DNA from: Gammaproteobacteria bacterium
Lineage (GTDB): Bacteria; Pseudomonadota; Gammaproteobacteria; UBA1113
DNA: 64,000 bases
NCBI GenBank assembly: GCA_020051155.1
Contig: JAGVJK010000018.1
Coordinates: 1-64,000 of the forward strand
Direction of reading: 5' to 3'
Positions 15,967 to 25,220 of the stretch are shown here, piece after piece; position 1 is the stretch's first letter; each line of letters opens with the position of its first letter. The notes beneath the pieces were generated by a model. That model saw nothing but the letters and a program-made list of their open reading frames with translations, was not told the DNA's origin and searched no databases. The position numbers were made by a program, and so were the translations under genes.

Positions 15967-17883
15967 CTACCAGTCTCGAATTTTGTCGATGTCTGTTTTA
16001 ATGATCACGGTCAAATAGCTGGGGATCTCTCCAGGTTTAAAGGTATCTCCTGAAAGAAGATACAATCTCGTAAAACCTAATTCATGCAAGTTTTTAGCAA
16101 AATCGATACCCAACTCATCCACCATTGTGAAATTGTTATCAAGATAAATCCGTGTGTCTTTAGGGTATTGGTTTAAATTGGCTAGTAACTTTCTTGGATC
16201 GCGGTAATAGTCAACGACATCTTGATCAAAGATAAAATCTATTAATGTCTGCGCAAAGGTCTCATTATCATCTACAAGGACTAGGTCTACTTTTTTTTGC
16301 CCTTCTTTTTGTGGCTCTTGTTTTTCTTCATTGGTTGTATGATCGATGTAAATTGGAATTTCTGACGCAAGCTGTTTAGGTAAAATTTTAGTTCCTATTT
16401 TAATGGCACGCTCATAGACAACCATATTTGTATAATGGCTGGTTACTAAGATGGAACGCTCTATCTTTGTTTTTTCTACAACGTGGAGACCGTTTAATTC
16501 TTGTTTTAATAATTCAAAATCTGTTAGTAAAAATACGTTTTTATAATCAGCTTCGTCAAGTTTTTTAATAAAGTCGATAGCCTCTTGGCAAACCTCAAAA
16601 TGCTTTACACGAATCTTTGGAGCCTTTTCAATAATTTCTTCGAAACGAGCATCCCAGGCGAAATGAATAGAGGCATCATCATCAAGGATCACTACGATAT
16701 CTTGCGGATTTAGTATAATTTTATCTGCAATCCAATTAGGGGCTTTAATGCGAGGAAATTCTAAAATAATTTGCGTTCCCTGACCTACGGTTGAATGGAT
16801 AGAGAGCTTGCCATTATTACGCTCTAAGGTTTCTCTAACTTGAGTTAAGCCAATGCCATGACCTTCTGCCTTTCCTTCTGTCACGGCGATTTTTTGCATG
16901 ATTTTTTCGATGAGTTCGGGAGGCATGCCTTTTCCATTGTCAATCACTTTGATATAGACATGTTCGTCGGTAGCGTCTAACTCGAGAGTCACCTGCCCTT
17001 CTTTCTTTTCAAAAGCATCTACTGCGTTGTTAATTAAATTTGACATCATGCGTTTAAAAGAAGACAACTCTAGTTGTGAAAATGAAAATTGTCCGGCGGT
17101 GTGAAAATCATGCTGAAATTTGACAGGTAATTCGTTATATTGAAATTTTTTATCGGTTAAGATTTGTAATAATGTTGCAGAAAGTAATGTAGGTTGTCGC
17201 TCTTCTGTTTTTATAGAAGATTCTGCTTCTTTAGCTTTGTATTTAGCTAACAAACTATTGGCGATATCACCGATACTAATAGCTGCCTCTCTTAATGCAA
17301 CTCTTTCTGTTTCGGGTATTTCGTGGCAGGATTTTATAATCATTAAAAGACTGGCTAAGGGTGAGCGAATATCATGAGCAACTTGATCAGCTACTTTAGC
17401 AAATTTTTCTTGTTCTTCTGCTCTAGCATTAGCGTGCGCGGCTTCTTCTCTGGCTTGTTTTTCTCGCGTTTCCGCCTCCTTCATTTCGGTAATATCCACG
17501 GAAATACCCAGTACCCCCTCAATATTACCATCTGAATCACGCAAAGGTGTTTTACGTGATAACCACACCACTTTCTTACCATTCGCTATTGTCGAAATCT
17601 CTTCGAAGAGCAAGGTCTTACCTGTCTTCATCACTTCCGTATTTGACTTTCTTAACGAAGCAATATGATCTTTATTTACTACGTCATAAACATTACGACC
17701 AATTAACTCATTACGTGAACTAAAACCGGCATCTATCATTTGTAAATCATTACAGCCTAATATCTTTCCACTCAAGTCTTCCCAATATACGTGTCCAGGT
17801 AGTAAAGCAATAATCCCTTCCAGACGTTTTACTTGTGCTTCAGCTTGTTTTAAGGCTAATTTTAACTGTTCATAATCGTCCAT
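15967..17883 (-). CDS. PAS-domain hybrid sensor histidine kinase with two receiver-like domains
   Basis: 638 residues, no membrane segment, so a cytosolic sensor. Order: short coiled coil (1-20), PAS domain (about 22-135, LPGHVYWEDLSGKILGCN, GVLGISVDITE), coiled coil, dimerisation/phosphoacceptor helix with HDIRSPL (His near residue 170), ATPase domain (NLINNAVDAFE, DNGKGMP, GHGIGLTQ; about 280-385). Two receiver-like domains follow: one at about 395-520 (VVILDDDAS, LLTDFELL) and one at about 535-638 (LVLVDDNETF, YLDNNF, IIKTD). Both receivers diverge in the conserved Thr/Lys region. The preceding orphan gene, 28 bases away, is probably cotranscribed. Confidence 0.88.
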   Translation of the reverse strand: MDDYEQLKLALKQAEAQVKRLEGIIALLPGHVYWEDLSGKILGCNDLQMIDAGFSSRNELIGRNVYDVVNKDHIASLRKSNTEVMKTGKTLLFEEISTIANGKKVVWLSRKTPLRDSDGNIEGVLGISVDITEMKEAETREKQAREEAAHANARAEEQEKFAKVADQVAHDIRSPLASLLMIIKSCHEIPETERVALREAAISIGDIANSLLAKYKAKEAESSIKTEERQPTLLSATLLQILTDKKFQYNELPVKFQHDFHTAGQFSFSQLELSSFKRMMSNLINNAVDAFEKKEGQVTLELDATDEHVYIKVIDNGKGMPPELIEKIMQKIAVTEGKAEGHGIGLTQVRETLERNNGKLSIHSTVGQGTQIILEFPRIKAPNWIADKIILNPQDIVVILDDDASIHFAWDARFEEIIEKAPKIRVKHFEVCQEAIDFIKKLDEADYKNVFLLTDFELLKQELNGLHVVEKTKIERSILVTSHYTNMVVYERAIKIGTKILPKQLASEIPIYIDHTTNEEKQEPQKEGQKKVDLVLVDDNETFAQTLIDFIFDQDVVDYYRDPRKLLANLNQYPKDTRIYLDNNFTMVDELGIDFAKNLHELGFTRLYLLSGDTFKPGEIPSYLTVIIKTDIDKIRDW

Positions 17884-17911
17884 AAATGAATCCCTTCTCT
17901 TAATAGCAAAA

Positions 17912-19201
17912 TCAAGAAGCTACAGGCTGCGAGCTCAAATGACTAACTAACTCATCATTTATATAGCGGTTATTGTAAATTAAGTAACACCGACTATTTG
18001 CCGCTTCATTTTTTATCACATCACAAAAAACATGTCGTATAGCAAACAAACTGTTATTATTTTTTGAACAACCTATTCGCTCTGCCTCATGCTTAAAATG
18101 AAAAAACTCTTGCTCCATTGCGTTTATTAGCTTACACCTATCCTTAACATTTTTAAATATAAAGCGAGCATGCTCGTAAGGATTCAAATTTAGCTCGGTC
18201 TTCGCTAATCCAGTGTATTGAGGGTGGATTGCCGCATTTTTTAAAATTAAATCCAACGGTGAATACTGAAATAACCTCTGGACATACTCAAAGATAGAGC
18301 TCTCATCAGAAAGATTTACATGCGTTTTGAAAATAACACTAACTTCTGAGCACTTTAAAAGATCAACATTCGTCTGTAATTCCATAGCACCCGTAGAAGG
18401 ATTTCTCTTAAACAAAAAAACAATCTTACTACTTCCGGATGGCCAAAAACAATGAATAGAGAACATGATGGGCAAACTAAAACTTAGCATATTTAACAGT
18501 AATATTTTGAAAACTTCATAACAAGGCAATAAGCTCCTTTCTCTATCATCTTGTAAGAATAAATTTTTTAAAATGTCCGCATAGTTCTCATTCTCCGAAT
18601 AGTCTGTTAATAAAGAAAAAATAAAATCACAGGACAATTGCGAGAGTATACGTTGGTAATAGTTTGCTATTCGTTGAGATAGCTTCGTGGTGACACAAAA
18701 GGTTGATTTAACCAGATCATAATCTATAGACATAGGAAATCCATCTTGATCATACACACAGTATTTTTTTAGAAAATATGAAGTCACCAAAAATTGATAA
18801 TCCATCGATAGAAACAACATTAATTCATTATTTTCTAAAAAAGAACTCACACTCTCTCGTACATCAAGTATTTTGCAACGAGAGCTACTCATATTTATTT
18901 TTAGTTGATATTCTTCTACTTTTTGACTCACTTTACTGTAATAAAGTTTCATTTCCTGATATTTATCTGATAGTGAATTTAAAAACGTAACATCTCTCGC
19001 TAAAAAACTAATTTTGTAAGCTCGAATATGACAAGAAGTATCACCTACCTGTGCATCAAATAACTGAAAATCGCGTGATAAAAAAGCATCGATAGCAGCA
19101 GTAGCCTCTTGACTGAGTTTCTGAAGCAATTGCAAAAAAGAAAGTTTCTCTTTGCGTGAAAGAAGTAATCTATCTGGTTTAAAAGGCAGTAACGACCACA
19201 T
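17912..19201 (-). CDS. Orphan protein of 429 residues upstream of the histidine kinase
   Basis: I do not recognise this protein. It is rich in Leu, Phe, Tyr, Ser and Cys, has no signal peptide, and only one doubtful hydrophobic stretch (FKILLLNMLSFSLPIMFSIHCFW, about residue 225-250). Helical, irregular composition and size are like many unclassified cytosolic proteins of intracellular gammaproteobacteria. It starts at ATG 19201 and ends 28 bases before the PAS kinase, so it may be the upstream member of that operon and a candidate partner in the same signalling pathway (inference from position only). Confidence 0.7.
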   Translation of the reverse strand: MWSLLPFKPDRLLLSRKEKLSFLQLLQKLSQEATAAIDAFLSRDFQLFDAQVGDTSCHIRAYKISFLARDVTFLNSLSDKYQEMKLYYSKVSQKVEEYQLKINMSSSRCKILDVRESVSSFLENNELMLFLSMDYQFLVTSYFLKKYCVYDQDGFPMSIDYDLVKSTFCVTTKLSQRIANYYQRILSQLSCDFIFSLLTDYSENENYADILKNLFLQDDRERSLLPCYEVFKILLLNMLSFSLPIMFSIHCFWPSGSSKIVFLFKRNPSTGAMELQTNVDLLKCSEVSVIFKTHVNLSDESSIFEYVQRLFQYSPLDLILKNAAIHPQYTGLAKTELNLNPYEHARFIFKNVKDRCKLINAMEQEFFHFKHEAERIGCSKNNNSLFAIRHVFCDVIKNEAANSRCYLIYNNRYINDELVSHLSSQPVAS

Positions 19202-19226
19202 AAGATTTTCTCACCTTATTTAAATA

Positions 19227-19490
19227 CTATTTTCTATAAAAAAGGATCAACAAGAATACAAATCCACACGTCACTAAACTCAAGCTATAGCCAAACATCA
19301 GATAATAGTCATGCTGAACATATCCATAAGCTACCGCTGATGCTTGAATTAAACAAAAACCACCAAAGGTGATGAACGATAACTCTTTCGCATCTTTGGC
19401 TCTTAAAATACGAACCGCTTGAGGAATAAATAAAGCCGCATTAATAAACATGCTGGCACCAAAAATAATTCGAATCACTTCAGCTAACAT
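19227..19490 (-). CDS. SemiSWEET/PQ-loop small membrane transporter
   Basis: 87 residues forming one three-helix bundle: IIFGASMFINAALFIPQAVRIL with the PQ motif in the first helix, ELSFITFGGFCLIQASAVAYGY, and a C-terminal YYLMFGYSLSLVTCGFVFLLILFY. SemiSWEETs work as dimers and pass sugars through the inner membrane; other PQ-loop proteins carry different solutes, so the substrate is unknown. It lies 25 bases upstream of the orphan gene on the same strand. Confidence 0.82.
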   Translation of the reverse strand: MLAEVIRIIFGASMFINAALFIPQAVRILRAKDAKELSFITFGGFCLIQASAVAYGYVQHDYYLMFGYSLSLVTCGFVFLLILFYRK

Positions 19491-19853
19491 AAACGTCCTT
19501 ATTCTTTACAGCAAATTATTGGATACAGCATTTTGACACAAATATGACCATTTGGAAATAAGAATCTTACTTGCTGAATCGCTCTATCGCCAATGTTGTC
19601 GAAACTTAAAAACGGTATTTTTCTGAAAAAAAGCAATATATTGAATGAGTTATATTAAGATCTTTCATAAGCGTCTCATCAACTTTTCAATAGCCCACCA
19701 TTTTTCCTATTTTAACCTTGCCCTAAAAATGGGACGTTACCGGTAATCCCTACGAGATCGCAACCTAGCACACCATCTTCCGATACAACCATTACCTGTT
19801 GTTTTTCTAGGCAAACTACCTGTATAATCCGCCTTTAATTCTAGGGCCCTTGC
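19491..19853. other. Intergenic region between the SemiSWEET and engB genes
   Basis: 363 bases between divergent genes. It contains the engB promoter at its right end (19799-19828). I see no ORF of coding character, no tRNA and no clear repeat in the rest. Confidence 0.6.
19799..19828 (+). promoter_or_regulatory. engB promoter
   Basis: TTGTTT (19799-19804), an 18-base spacer and a perfect TATAAT (19823-19828), 25 bases upstream of the engB ATG. It should drive engB and the overlapping NTPDase gene. Confidence 0.65.
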
Positions 19854-20492
19854 ATGAAAATCAATTACCATAAAGCGTCTTTTTTAACGAGCGCCGCCAA
19901 ACTTTCGCAATTGCCGCCGGATCGCGGGGTGGAGGTTGCCTTTGCTGGGCGGTCCAATGCGGGTAAATCTAGCGCGATTAACACTTTGACGCATCAAAAA
20001 AACTTAGCCAAAACCAGTAAAACCCCGGGGCGTACGCAATTAATCAATTTGTTTGAACTGGATGAAAATCGTCGTTTAGTGGATTTACCCGGATATGGCT
20101 ATGCAAAAGTGCCCTTAGCCGTCAAAGAACGCTGGCAAGTCACTCTAGGGCAGTATTTAGAAGAGCGCGCCTGCTTACGAGGTTTAGTATTGTTGATGGA
20201 TATTCGCCATCCGCTCAAAGAATTCGATCAAGACATGCTAGCATGGGCTTATCAAAGCCAATTACGCACCCACATTCTGCTCACCAAGGCTGACAAGCTC
20301 AATGCTAACCCCCGCAATAATTGTTTGCAGCAAGTGAAAAAACAATTATTGCCTTATCATCCTCTCATCACCGTGCAATTGTTTTCATCCCTTGATAAGA
20401 TTGGGTTAGATGAATTACGCAAAACCCTTGATCAATGGATGAGTGGAGATCTAACCCTTGAAAACGATATCAATGAAACGGATGAACTATAA
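19854..20492 (+). CDS. engB: Ribosome biogenesis GTPase EngB (YsxC/YihA)
   Basis: TRAFAC-class GTPase of 212 residues needed for assembly of the large ribosomal subunit. The G motifs are intact: G1 [12 protein letters not shown], the TPGRTQ switch I, G3 [11 protein letters not shown]4 LTKADK. Length is normal. The last 20 bases overlap the proposed start of the NTPDase gene, an unusual pairing. Confidence 0.96.
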   Translation: MKINYHKASFLTSAAKLSQLPPDRGVEVAFAGRSNAGKSSAINTLTHQKNLAKTSKTPGRTQLINLFELDENRRLVDLPGYGYAKVPLAVKERWQVTLGQYLEERACLRGLVLLMDIRHPLKEFDQDMLAWAYQSQLRTHILLTKADKLNANPRNNCLQQVKKQLLPYHPLITVQLFSSLDKIGLDELRKTLDQWMSGDLTLENDINETDEL

Positions 20493-21735
20493 AAACATTT
20501 GTTTAAAACTGATCTGGGTTACCTTCATTTGTTTATTCACATCTATCGTTAGTGCAGATGTTCAACCTCAGCATTTGATCATCATTGATGCGGGCAGCTC
20601 TGGATCGCGATTACACATTTTTGAATACCAGCAAAAACCTTCTATGCCTTTTTCCCTGCAATCTATTCGCGAAATTAAACAAGTACGCGCCACCACAGGA
20701 CTCAGTGAGCTGGTGGATCAACCAAAAAACATTGAACCTGAACTTAATAAACTATTTAAAGCCGCTGATAATGATTTAACTCTCGAGCAGAAAAAAACAA
20801 CACCTATTTATCTACTTGCCACTGCGGGATTTCGAATATTAGCGCAACCAGAAAAAATAGCGCTATTGCAAATCGTGCGCGATGATATGCAAAAAATAGA
20901 AAAAAACTTTGGTTATCCACTCCCTGAAGACTTTAATCATCAAATCAATATTATTCATGGCCGAACTGAAGCACTCTTTGCTTGGCTAACGGTTAACTAC
21001 TTAATGCAAAATTTAAATTTAGACAGCCTCACGCAAGGTAACGACTTCGGCGTGTTAGATATGGGTGGGGCATCAACACAGATGACCTTTTTAACAAAAG
21101 AGCCTCCACAAAATAATTTCTCAGGATTTATCTATCAGCGTAAATTATTTTTATTGTATACAAAAAGCTATGCTAACTTCGGTTTGAATGAAAGTGAACG
21201 AGCGTTACAAACATTTTACGGTGATAAATTAAATGCTTGCTATCCACAAAAAGGTTCTGCCAATTTTGATCAATGCCTGCAGCTAATCCAAGGCTTTTTA
21301 AATAAAGATCTTCCAATTTCTCCCTGCCAACAACGTTATGGACAAGAGGTTTGTAATGGTCTCGGCGAGTATCAACCATCCATTTCGCAAACTCATTTTA
21401 TTGGTGTTGCTTATTACTATCCCCTCTTTGATTTGTTTAAACTTGCTGATCAAATTGCTTCACCATGGCAGTTAGCACAAGCCACTAGACAATTTTGCCA
21501 AACCCCGTGGGCTCAATTGTCACAGAAATACAGCACCCTCGATGCGGATAACTTAAGGAAAATTTGTTTTCGCGCAACGTGGATTTACGAGCTTTTAAAA
21601 CGATATGGTTTAAACGATAAAACACCCTTGATCGTCACAGAAAAAATTGCTGGCGAAAGCTCTGATTGGCCCTTAGGTGCAGCGATTTATTTACTTACGC
21701 AGCCGACATTACCCATTACAACCTATGAAACATAA
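20473..21735 (+). CDS. Secreted GDA1/CD39-family nucleoside triphosphate diphosphohydrolase
   Basis: Eukaryote-type ecto-NTPDase (apyrase) that would hydrolyse ATP/GTP and the diphosphates outside the cytoplasm. An N-terminal signal peptide ([18 protein letters not shown]) precedes a mature domain with the five apyrase-conserved regions: [49 protein letters not shown] and [11 protein letters not shown]. Several cysteines in the second half fit periplasmic or secreted folding. Legionella pneumophila encodes related NTPDases that help intracellular growth (known for that family). Start ATG 20473 is my choice (ATG 20482 also possible); either overlaps engB, so it is expressed from the engB promoter. 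Confidence 0.93.
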   Translation: MKRMNYKNICLKLIWVTFICLFTSIVSADVQPQHLIIIDAGSSGSRLHIFEYQQKPSMPFSLQSIREIKQVRATTGLSELVDQPKNIEPELNKLFKAADNDLTLEQKKTTPIYLLATAGFRILAQPEKIALLQIVRDDMQKIEKNFGYPLPEDFNHQINIIHGRTEALFAWLTVNYLMQNLNLDSLTQGNDFGVLDMGGASTQMTFLTKEPPQNNFSGFIYQRKLFLLYTKSYANFGLNESERALQTFYGDKLNACYPQKGSANFDQCLQLIQGFLNKDLPISPCQQRYGQEVCNGLGEYQPSISQTHFIGVAYYYPLFDLFKLADQIASPWQLAQATRQFCQTPWAQLSQKYSTLDADNLRKICFRATWIYELLKRYGLNDKTPLIVTEKIAGESSDWPLGAAIYLLTQPTLPITTYET

Positions 21736-21745
21736 TATCGAGCGA

Positions 21746-21790
21746 CTACGGGATTTTTTCCTTATTGATTTATAGGGAAAAACCTCGTAG
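21746..21790. repeat. Hairpin between NTPDase and ATP-grasp genes
   Basis: Imperfect 16-base arms (21746-21761 and 21775-21790; about 13 matches) beginning CTACG and ending CGTAG around a 13-base loop. The inner part has T-run facing A-run. It could end engB-NTPDase transcription or act as a leader structure for the ligase gene; there is no T-run after the right arm. Confidence 0.5.
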
Positions 21791-21829
21791 ACTGCTGCCC
21801 TCTTGTTACCAATTGCTAAGGTTTTGAAC

Positions 21830-23089
21830 ATGTCATCTACCACCACTGCTTGTGTCATCATTGTCGACGGCTATAAATTTTCGAAGGATTTTGTTGAGAG
21901 TATCCATGCTGCTGGGTTAAAGGCCATTCATGTCTTTAGTTCAGAAGTGCCGATTCCCGTCTTACAAGCTGGCACCACTTACAACCCCACAGATTATGAA
22001 AAAACTTTATTTTTTAATGGGGAGCTTACTCCTTTAATAGATGCTCTTGCGGGCTATCAAATTGCAGCGGTGATTCCAGCAACAGAGCCCGGTGTATTAT
22101 TAGCCGATGAGCTAGCATCACAGTTTGGCTGTCCCAACAATGGCATGAAAAAATCACTGGCTCGTCGCAACAAATATTTAATGTTAGAAGCGGTTGCGGA
22201 AACTGGGTTACCCACTCCCCGATTTATAACCACCGATAATTTGCAAGAAATTAAGCAATGGATCCAAAAAGAGCAACCTTATCCGATGGTTCTGAAACCT
22301 GTTGCTGAAGCAGCAACCTTTGGGGTTTTCATCATTCATAATGAAGCACAATTGGAATCTGCATTTTCACAGCTCGCTCCCAGAAACTCGTTGCTACAAC
22401 AATCACTGTCAAAAAATTTATTAGCGGAAGAGTTTTTACACGGCGAAGAATATGCCATCAATACGCTGAGCCACCAAGGAAAGCATTACCTCATTGATAT
22501 TTGGCGGTATCATAAAAAACATACCAAAGAAGGCTACTGTCGTTATGATCGAACTGTCTTGCAAGCTAGTAACTTTGAGCATCATGAAGCGTTAATGTCC
22601 TACGTCTTTTCTGTTTTAGATGCTTTAGACATTCGATTTGGTGTTGGTCATTGTGAGGTGATGTGTACCGCAGAAGGGCCGCGATTAATAGAAATCGGTG
22701 CACGTCTTTCGGGAATTAGTGACAAGGCGTTATGGAATCGCTGCTTGGGTTACAACCAAGTTGATTTATGTGTCGCTTCTTATCTTGGACAAACTTCCGA
22801 TTTTTCTTTTCTAGAGCATAACATTCCTAAAGAAGATGCGATGGTCATTACTTTAGAAAATGATCTGTCAGGAAAAATTTTACAGATGCCAGATCCTGAA
22901 GTCATCAAACAATGCCAAAGTTATTACAAGCATGCCTTTAACTATGGCGTCGGGCAACAGATTGGACCGACCACCTCACCAACGGACGCACCAGGTCGCA
23001 TTACCTTGGTGAATGGAAACCGTGATATCCTCTTAAAGGATTACGAGTTTCTCATCCGCTATTGTAAAGAACAGCTAATTATAGAGTGA
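21830..23089 (+). CDS. ATP-grasp carboxylate-amine ligase
   Basis: 419 residues. An N-terminal pre-ATP-grasp domain (ACVIIVDGY, VIPATEPGVLLADELA) is followed by the ATP-grasp core (residues about 120-310): YPMVLKPVAEAATFGVFII for nucleotide binding, a glutamate-rich AEEFLHGEEYAINT strand, and the metal-binding HCEVMCTAEGPRLIEIGARLSG. The EIGARLSG form is seen in L-amino-acid ligases of the BacD/dapdiamide type, which join amino acids or acyl groups through acyl-phosphate intermediates. ATG 21830 is preferred over the in-frame TTG 21803. Its last 4 bases overlap the exporter gene that follows. Substrates unknown. Confidence 0.82.
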   Translation: MSSTTTACVIIVDGYKFSKDFVESIHAAGLKAIHVFSSEVPIPVLQAGTTYNPTDYEKTLFFNGELTPLIDALAGYQIAAVIPATEPGVLLADELASQFGCPNNGMKKSLARRNKYLMLEAVAETGLPTPRFITTDNLQEIKQWIQKEQPYPMVLKPVAEAATFGVFIIHNEAQLESAFSQLAPRNSLLQQSLSKNLLAEEFLHGEEYAINTLSHQGKHYLIDIWRYHKKHTKEGYCRYDRTVLQASNFEHHEALMSYVFSVLDALDIRFGVGHCEVMCTAEGPRLIEIGARLSGISDKALWNRCLGYNQVDLCVASYLGQTSDFSFLEHNIPKEDAMVITLENDLSGKILQMPDPEVIKQCQSYYKHAFNYGVGQQIGPTTSPTDAPGRITLVNGNRDILLKDYEFLIRYCKEQLIIE

Positions 23090-24267
23090 GTCACATGAAA
23101 AGCCTTTTACACAATTTATTTTTTTTGCGGTTATTATCTAACTTTCCCAAGGTTATGTTAGTTCCCTTTTTTGCGTTTTGGCTGATTAATTTTCAACAAC
23201 TCTCTGCGACTGATGCCAGTATGATTGTAGGTGGTTATATCATCACTTATCGTGCGGGTGCCCTATTCTTTTCTTGGTTAATGGTGCGGCGTCATCCGAA
23301 ATCAATTTTAATTGGAAACTTAACTGCACTGATCCTTTTGCAAACGATATTATACACATTGAGTATTTACAACAGTCATTATTTCCTAAGCTGGTTCATC
23401 ACCGCATTGTTAATGGGAACCTCTATCTCTATTATCAGTAACGTCATTTTGTCTTACATTGGTCAGTTGAAACAACAGCGTCAACATGCTGCATGGTTCT
23501 CGTATTTAAATATGGCCTTTAATTTAAGCTCCGGGCTGGGGCCCGTCATTGGCGCTTACATCTTACATCGTTACCCGCATTATTTGCCATTAGCGCCTTG
23601 TTTGTTTATTGTGATGGCCTTGCTACTCAGTTTTTATTTACCTAATGCCACCTTGAGTGAACAACCAGCGGTAAAAGAAAAAAGAAATTTAAATATCCGT
23701 GGCCAAGCTCTCCTATTGAAATTTATTATAATGAGTTCTCTTTCTTTATTGGGCTATGCCAGTTTTTATGATCTTTTCCCTTTGTATTCCCACCAATTCT
23801 ATAGCATGCCCACCATCAGTTTTTTATTTTTGATCACTTGCCTTATTATTGTTGCATTCCAAATTCCTGTTAAAAAATATTTAATTGAGCAAACTTCGCA
23901 ACGATGGGCCTTATTCACTGCAAATTTATTGTTAGCGATGGCGGTGTTGTTATTATTCTTCGGAGGCAAAGGCCTGATGAGTTGGGCTTTAATGGGCGTT
24001 ATTTGTTTGTCCTTTGCCGAAATGATTTTTTTACCCATCTATCAAGCACACACGCTAATGCTCGCGGGTGCTGGCAATGGCATCTATGCTATGTCTTTGT
24101 TGAGCGCGTTGTGGGGATTATCGGAAGCGATCGCTGCTTCCTTAGGAACTTACTTTATTGCACATCATCAATCGTTATTGTTCTACGTGATCTGCGCACT
24201 ACTGTGCGCGCTGGCCGCGGTTTATTTTTTAATAACGATGCGACCAGCACAACTTGCTGCAGATTGA
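23086..24267 (+). CDS. MFS transporter coupled to the ATP-grasp ligase
   Basis: 393 residues with about 12 hydrophobic segments, for example VMLVPFFAFWLINF, MAFNLSSGLGPVIGAYIL, AEMIFLPIYQAHTLML. It resembles MFS drug/peptide exporters. GTG 23086 overlaps the ligase stop as GTGA, so translation is coupled; ATG 23095 is an alternative. Ligase plus MFS exporter is the minimal arrangement for making and exporting a dipeptide-like or amidated small molecule (compare BacD and BacE of bacilysin), but import of a substrate cannot be excluded. Confidence 0.85.
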   Translation: MSHMKSLLHNLFFLRLLSNFPKVMLVPFFAFWLINFQQLSATDASMIVGGYIITYRAGALFFSWLMVRRHPKSILIGNLTALILLQTILYTLSIYNSHYFLSWFITALLMGTSISIISNVILSYIGQLKQQRQHAAWFSYLNMAFNLSSGLGPVIGAYILHRYPHYLPLAPCLFIVMALLLSFYLPNATLSEQPAVKEKRNLNIRGQALLLKFIIMSSLSLLGYASFYDLFPLYSHQFYSMPTISFLFLITCLIIVAFQIPVKKYLIEQTSQRWALFTANLLLAMAVLLLFFGGKGLMSWALMGVICLSFAEMIFLPIYQAHTLMLAGAGNGIYAMSLLSALWGLSEAIAASLGTYFIAHHQSLLFYVICALLCALAAVYFLITMRPAQLAAD

Positions 24268-24277
24268 GATAAACAAA

Positions 24278-25018
24278 TTAACCTTGTCTTGGTGTGAGAA
24301 GGCTTCTGTAAATTGGCGCATTTATCAATGCATTTACCGTCTCAACAAAAGCCATCAGCGACATTAATACGGTAGTGATAAAACTAATCCATAATGGCAC
24401 TGACATATTCTCATCTACATAAGTATGCATTCGTTGTAGCACATCCTCTGAGGGTATTAGATTCCCACAACTCTGTAACCGAGCAAATGCCTCAAAAATT
24501 GCAGACTCTTTCCTTGCCATGATGAAAGAGACAACAAAGATCAAGACAAAACTAAGAGCAGCGTTTCTAAAAACACCGCCCATGTGATATACCGTATCAG
24601 GCCACACGCGACTCATATCTTGTCTTGCAGCTAACCTTTCTAGCTCTGTAGGACGCTCCGCAGTTGGCAACAATTCTATTGCCCCTCTTTGTTGCTGAAA
24701 TTGTAAATGGCGATGGCGAACATGCCGATAAGATAAAATACCTTCTGCAAGAACAATAAGCGTACTGATAGCTCCCCACATGAATATCGTATTAAAAGCC
24801 GATGCGCGATGCTCACCCGTACTATAAGAAAGTTGCCGAATTGCAGAAGGAGAGGGATTCACACAATTTATAAGAACTTGATTAAGTTCATTAATAATTT
24901 CATGTCCCCCTGCAACCATGCACTCCAGAGCATTGTAAGTTACAGCGCTAAGTGTTGTAGCAGGAATATACGCTAAGGAGGAGCGCGTTGCTACTGATGA
25001 CCATAATAGTCCTCTCAT
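24278..25018 (-). CDS. Orphan membrane protein of 246 residues
   Basis: Unrecognised. Three clear membrane segments: FNTIFMWGAISTLIVLAEGIL (about 75-95), FRNAALSFVLIFVVSFIM (about 148-167), and WISFITTVLMSLMAFVETV (about 208-228), with a weaker hydrophobic N-terminal segment. Between the first two lies a basic, Gln- and His-rich cytosolic loop (RHVRHRHLQFQQQRG). It is convergent with the MFS gene, 10 bases away. Start ATG 25018 follows GAGGTGA. It could be a host-directed membrane protein, but nothing in the sequence proves it. Confidence 0.65.
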   Translation of the reverse strand: MRGLLWSSVATRSSLAYIPATTLSAVTYNALECMVAGGHEIINELNQVLINCVNPSPSAIRQLSYSTGEHRASAFNTIFMWGAISTLIVLAEGILSYRHVRHRHLQFQQQRGAIELLPTAERPTELERLAARQDMSRVWPDTVYHMGGVFRNAALSFVLIFVVSFIMARKESAIFEAFARLQSCGNLIPSEDVLQRMHTYVDENMSVPLWISFITTVLMSLMAFVETVNALINAPIYRSLLTPRQG

Positions 25019-25148
25019 GAATTCACCTCATTTTTTTAAATACATGTTTCATTAAGTCGAACCGATGATATACAAAAATGGTTGTTTAGTAAACATTTTT
25101 AATTGTCATTAGGCGGACATCCCAGAGTTTGTGCCTGCATGTAGTGAT

Positions 25149-25160
25149 ATACCGCTCGTA
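25149..25160. repeat. Partial copy of the dispersed ATACCGCTCGTA motif
   Basis: ATACCGCTCGTA, identical over 12 bases to the left arm of the inverted repeat at 36397-36466. It lies between the P450 gene and the orphan membrane gene. Confidence 0.35.
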
Positions 25161-25220
25161 TTAGGTTTTTGAGTTTTTCTGGAGTTTGCTCAATGAAGAG
25201 TATGCTTGCAAAAAATTTAC

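Noticed and set aside
23904-24272. 122-codon frame overlapping the end of the MFS exporter gene
   Set aside because: Cys/Arg-rich alternative frame within clear MFS membrane segments; no independent start signal.
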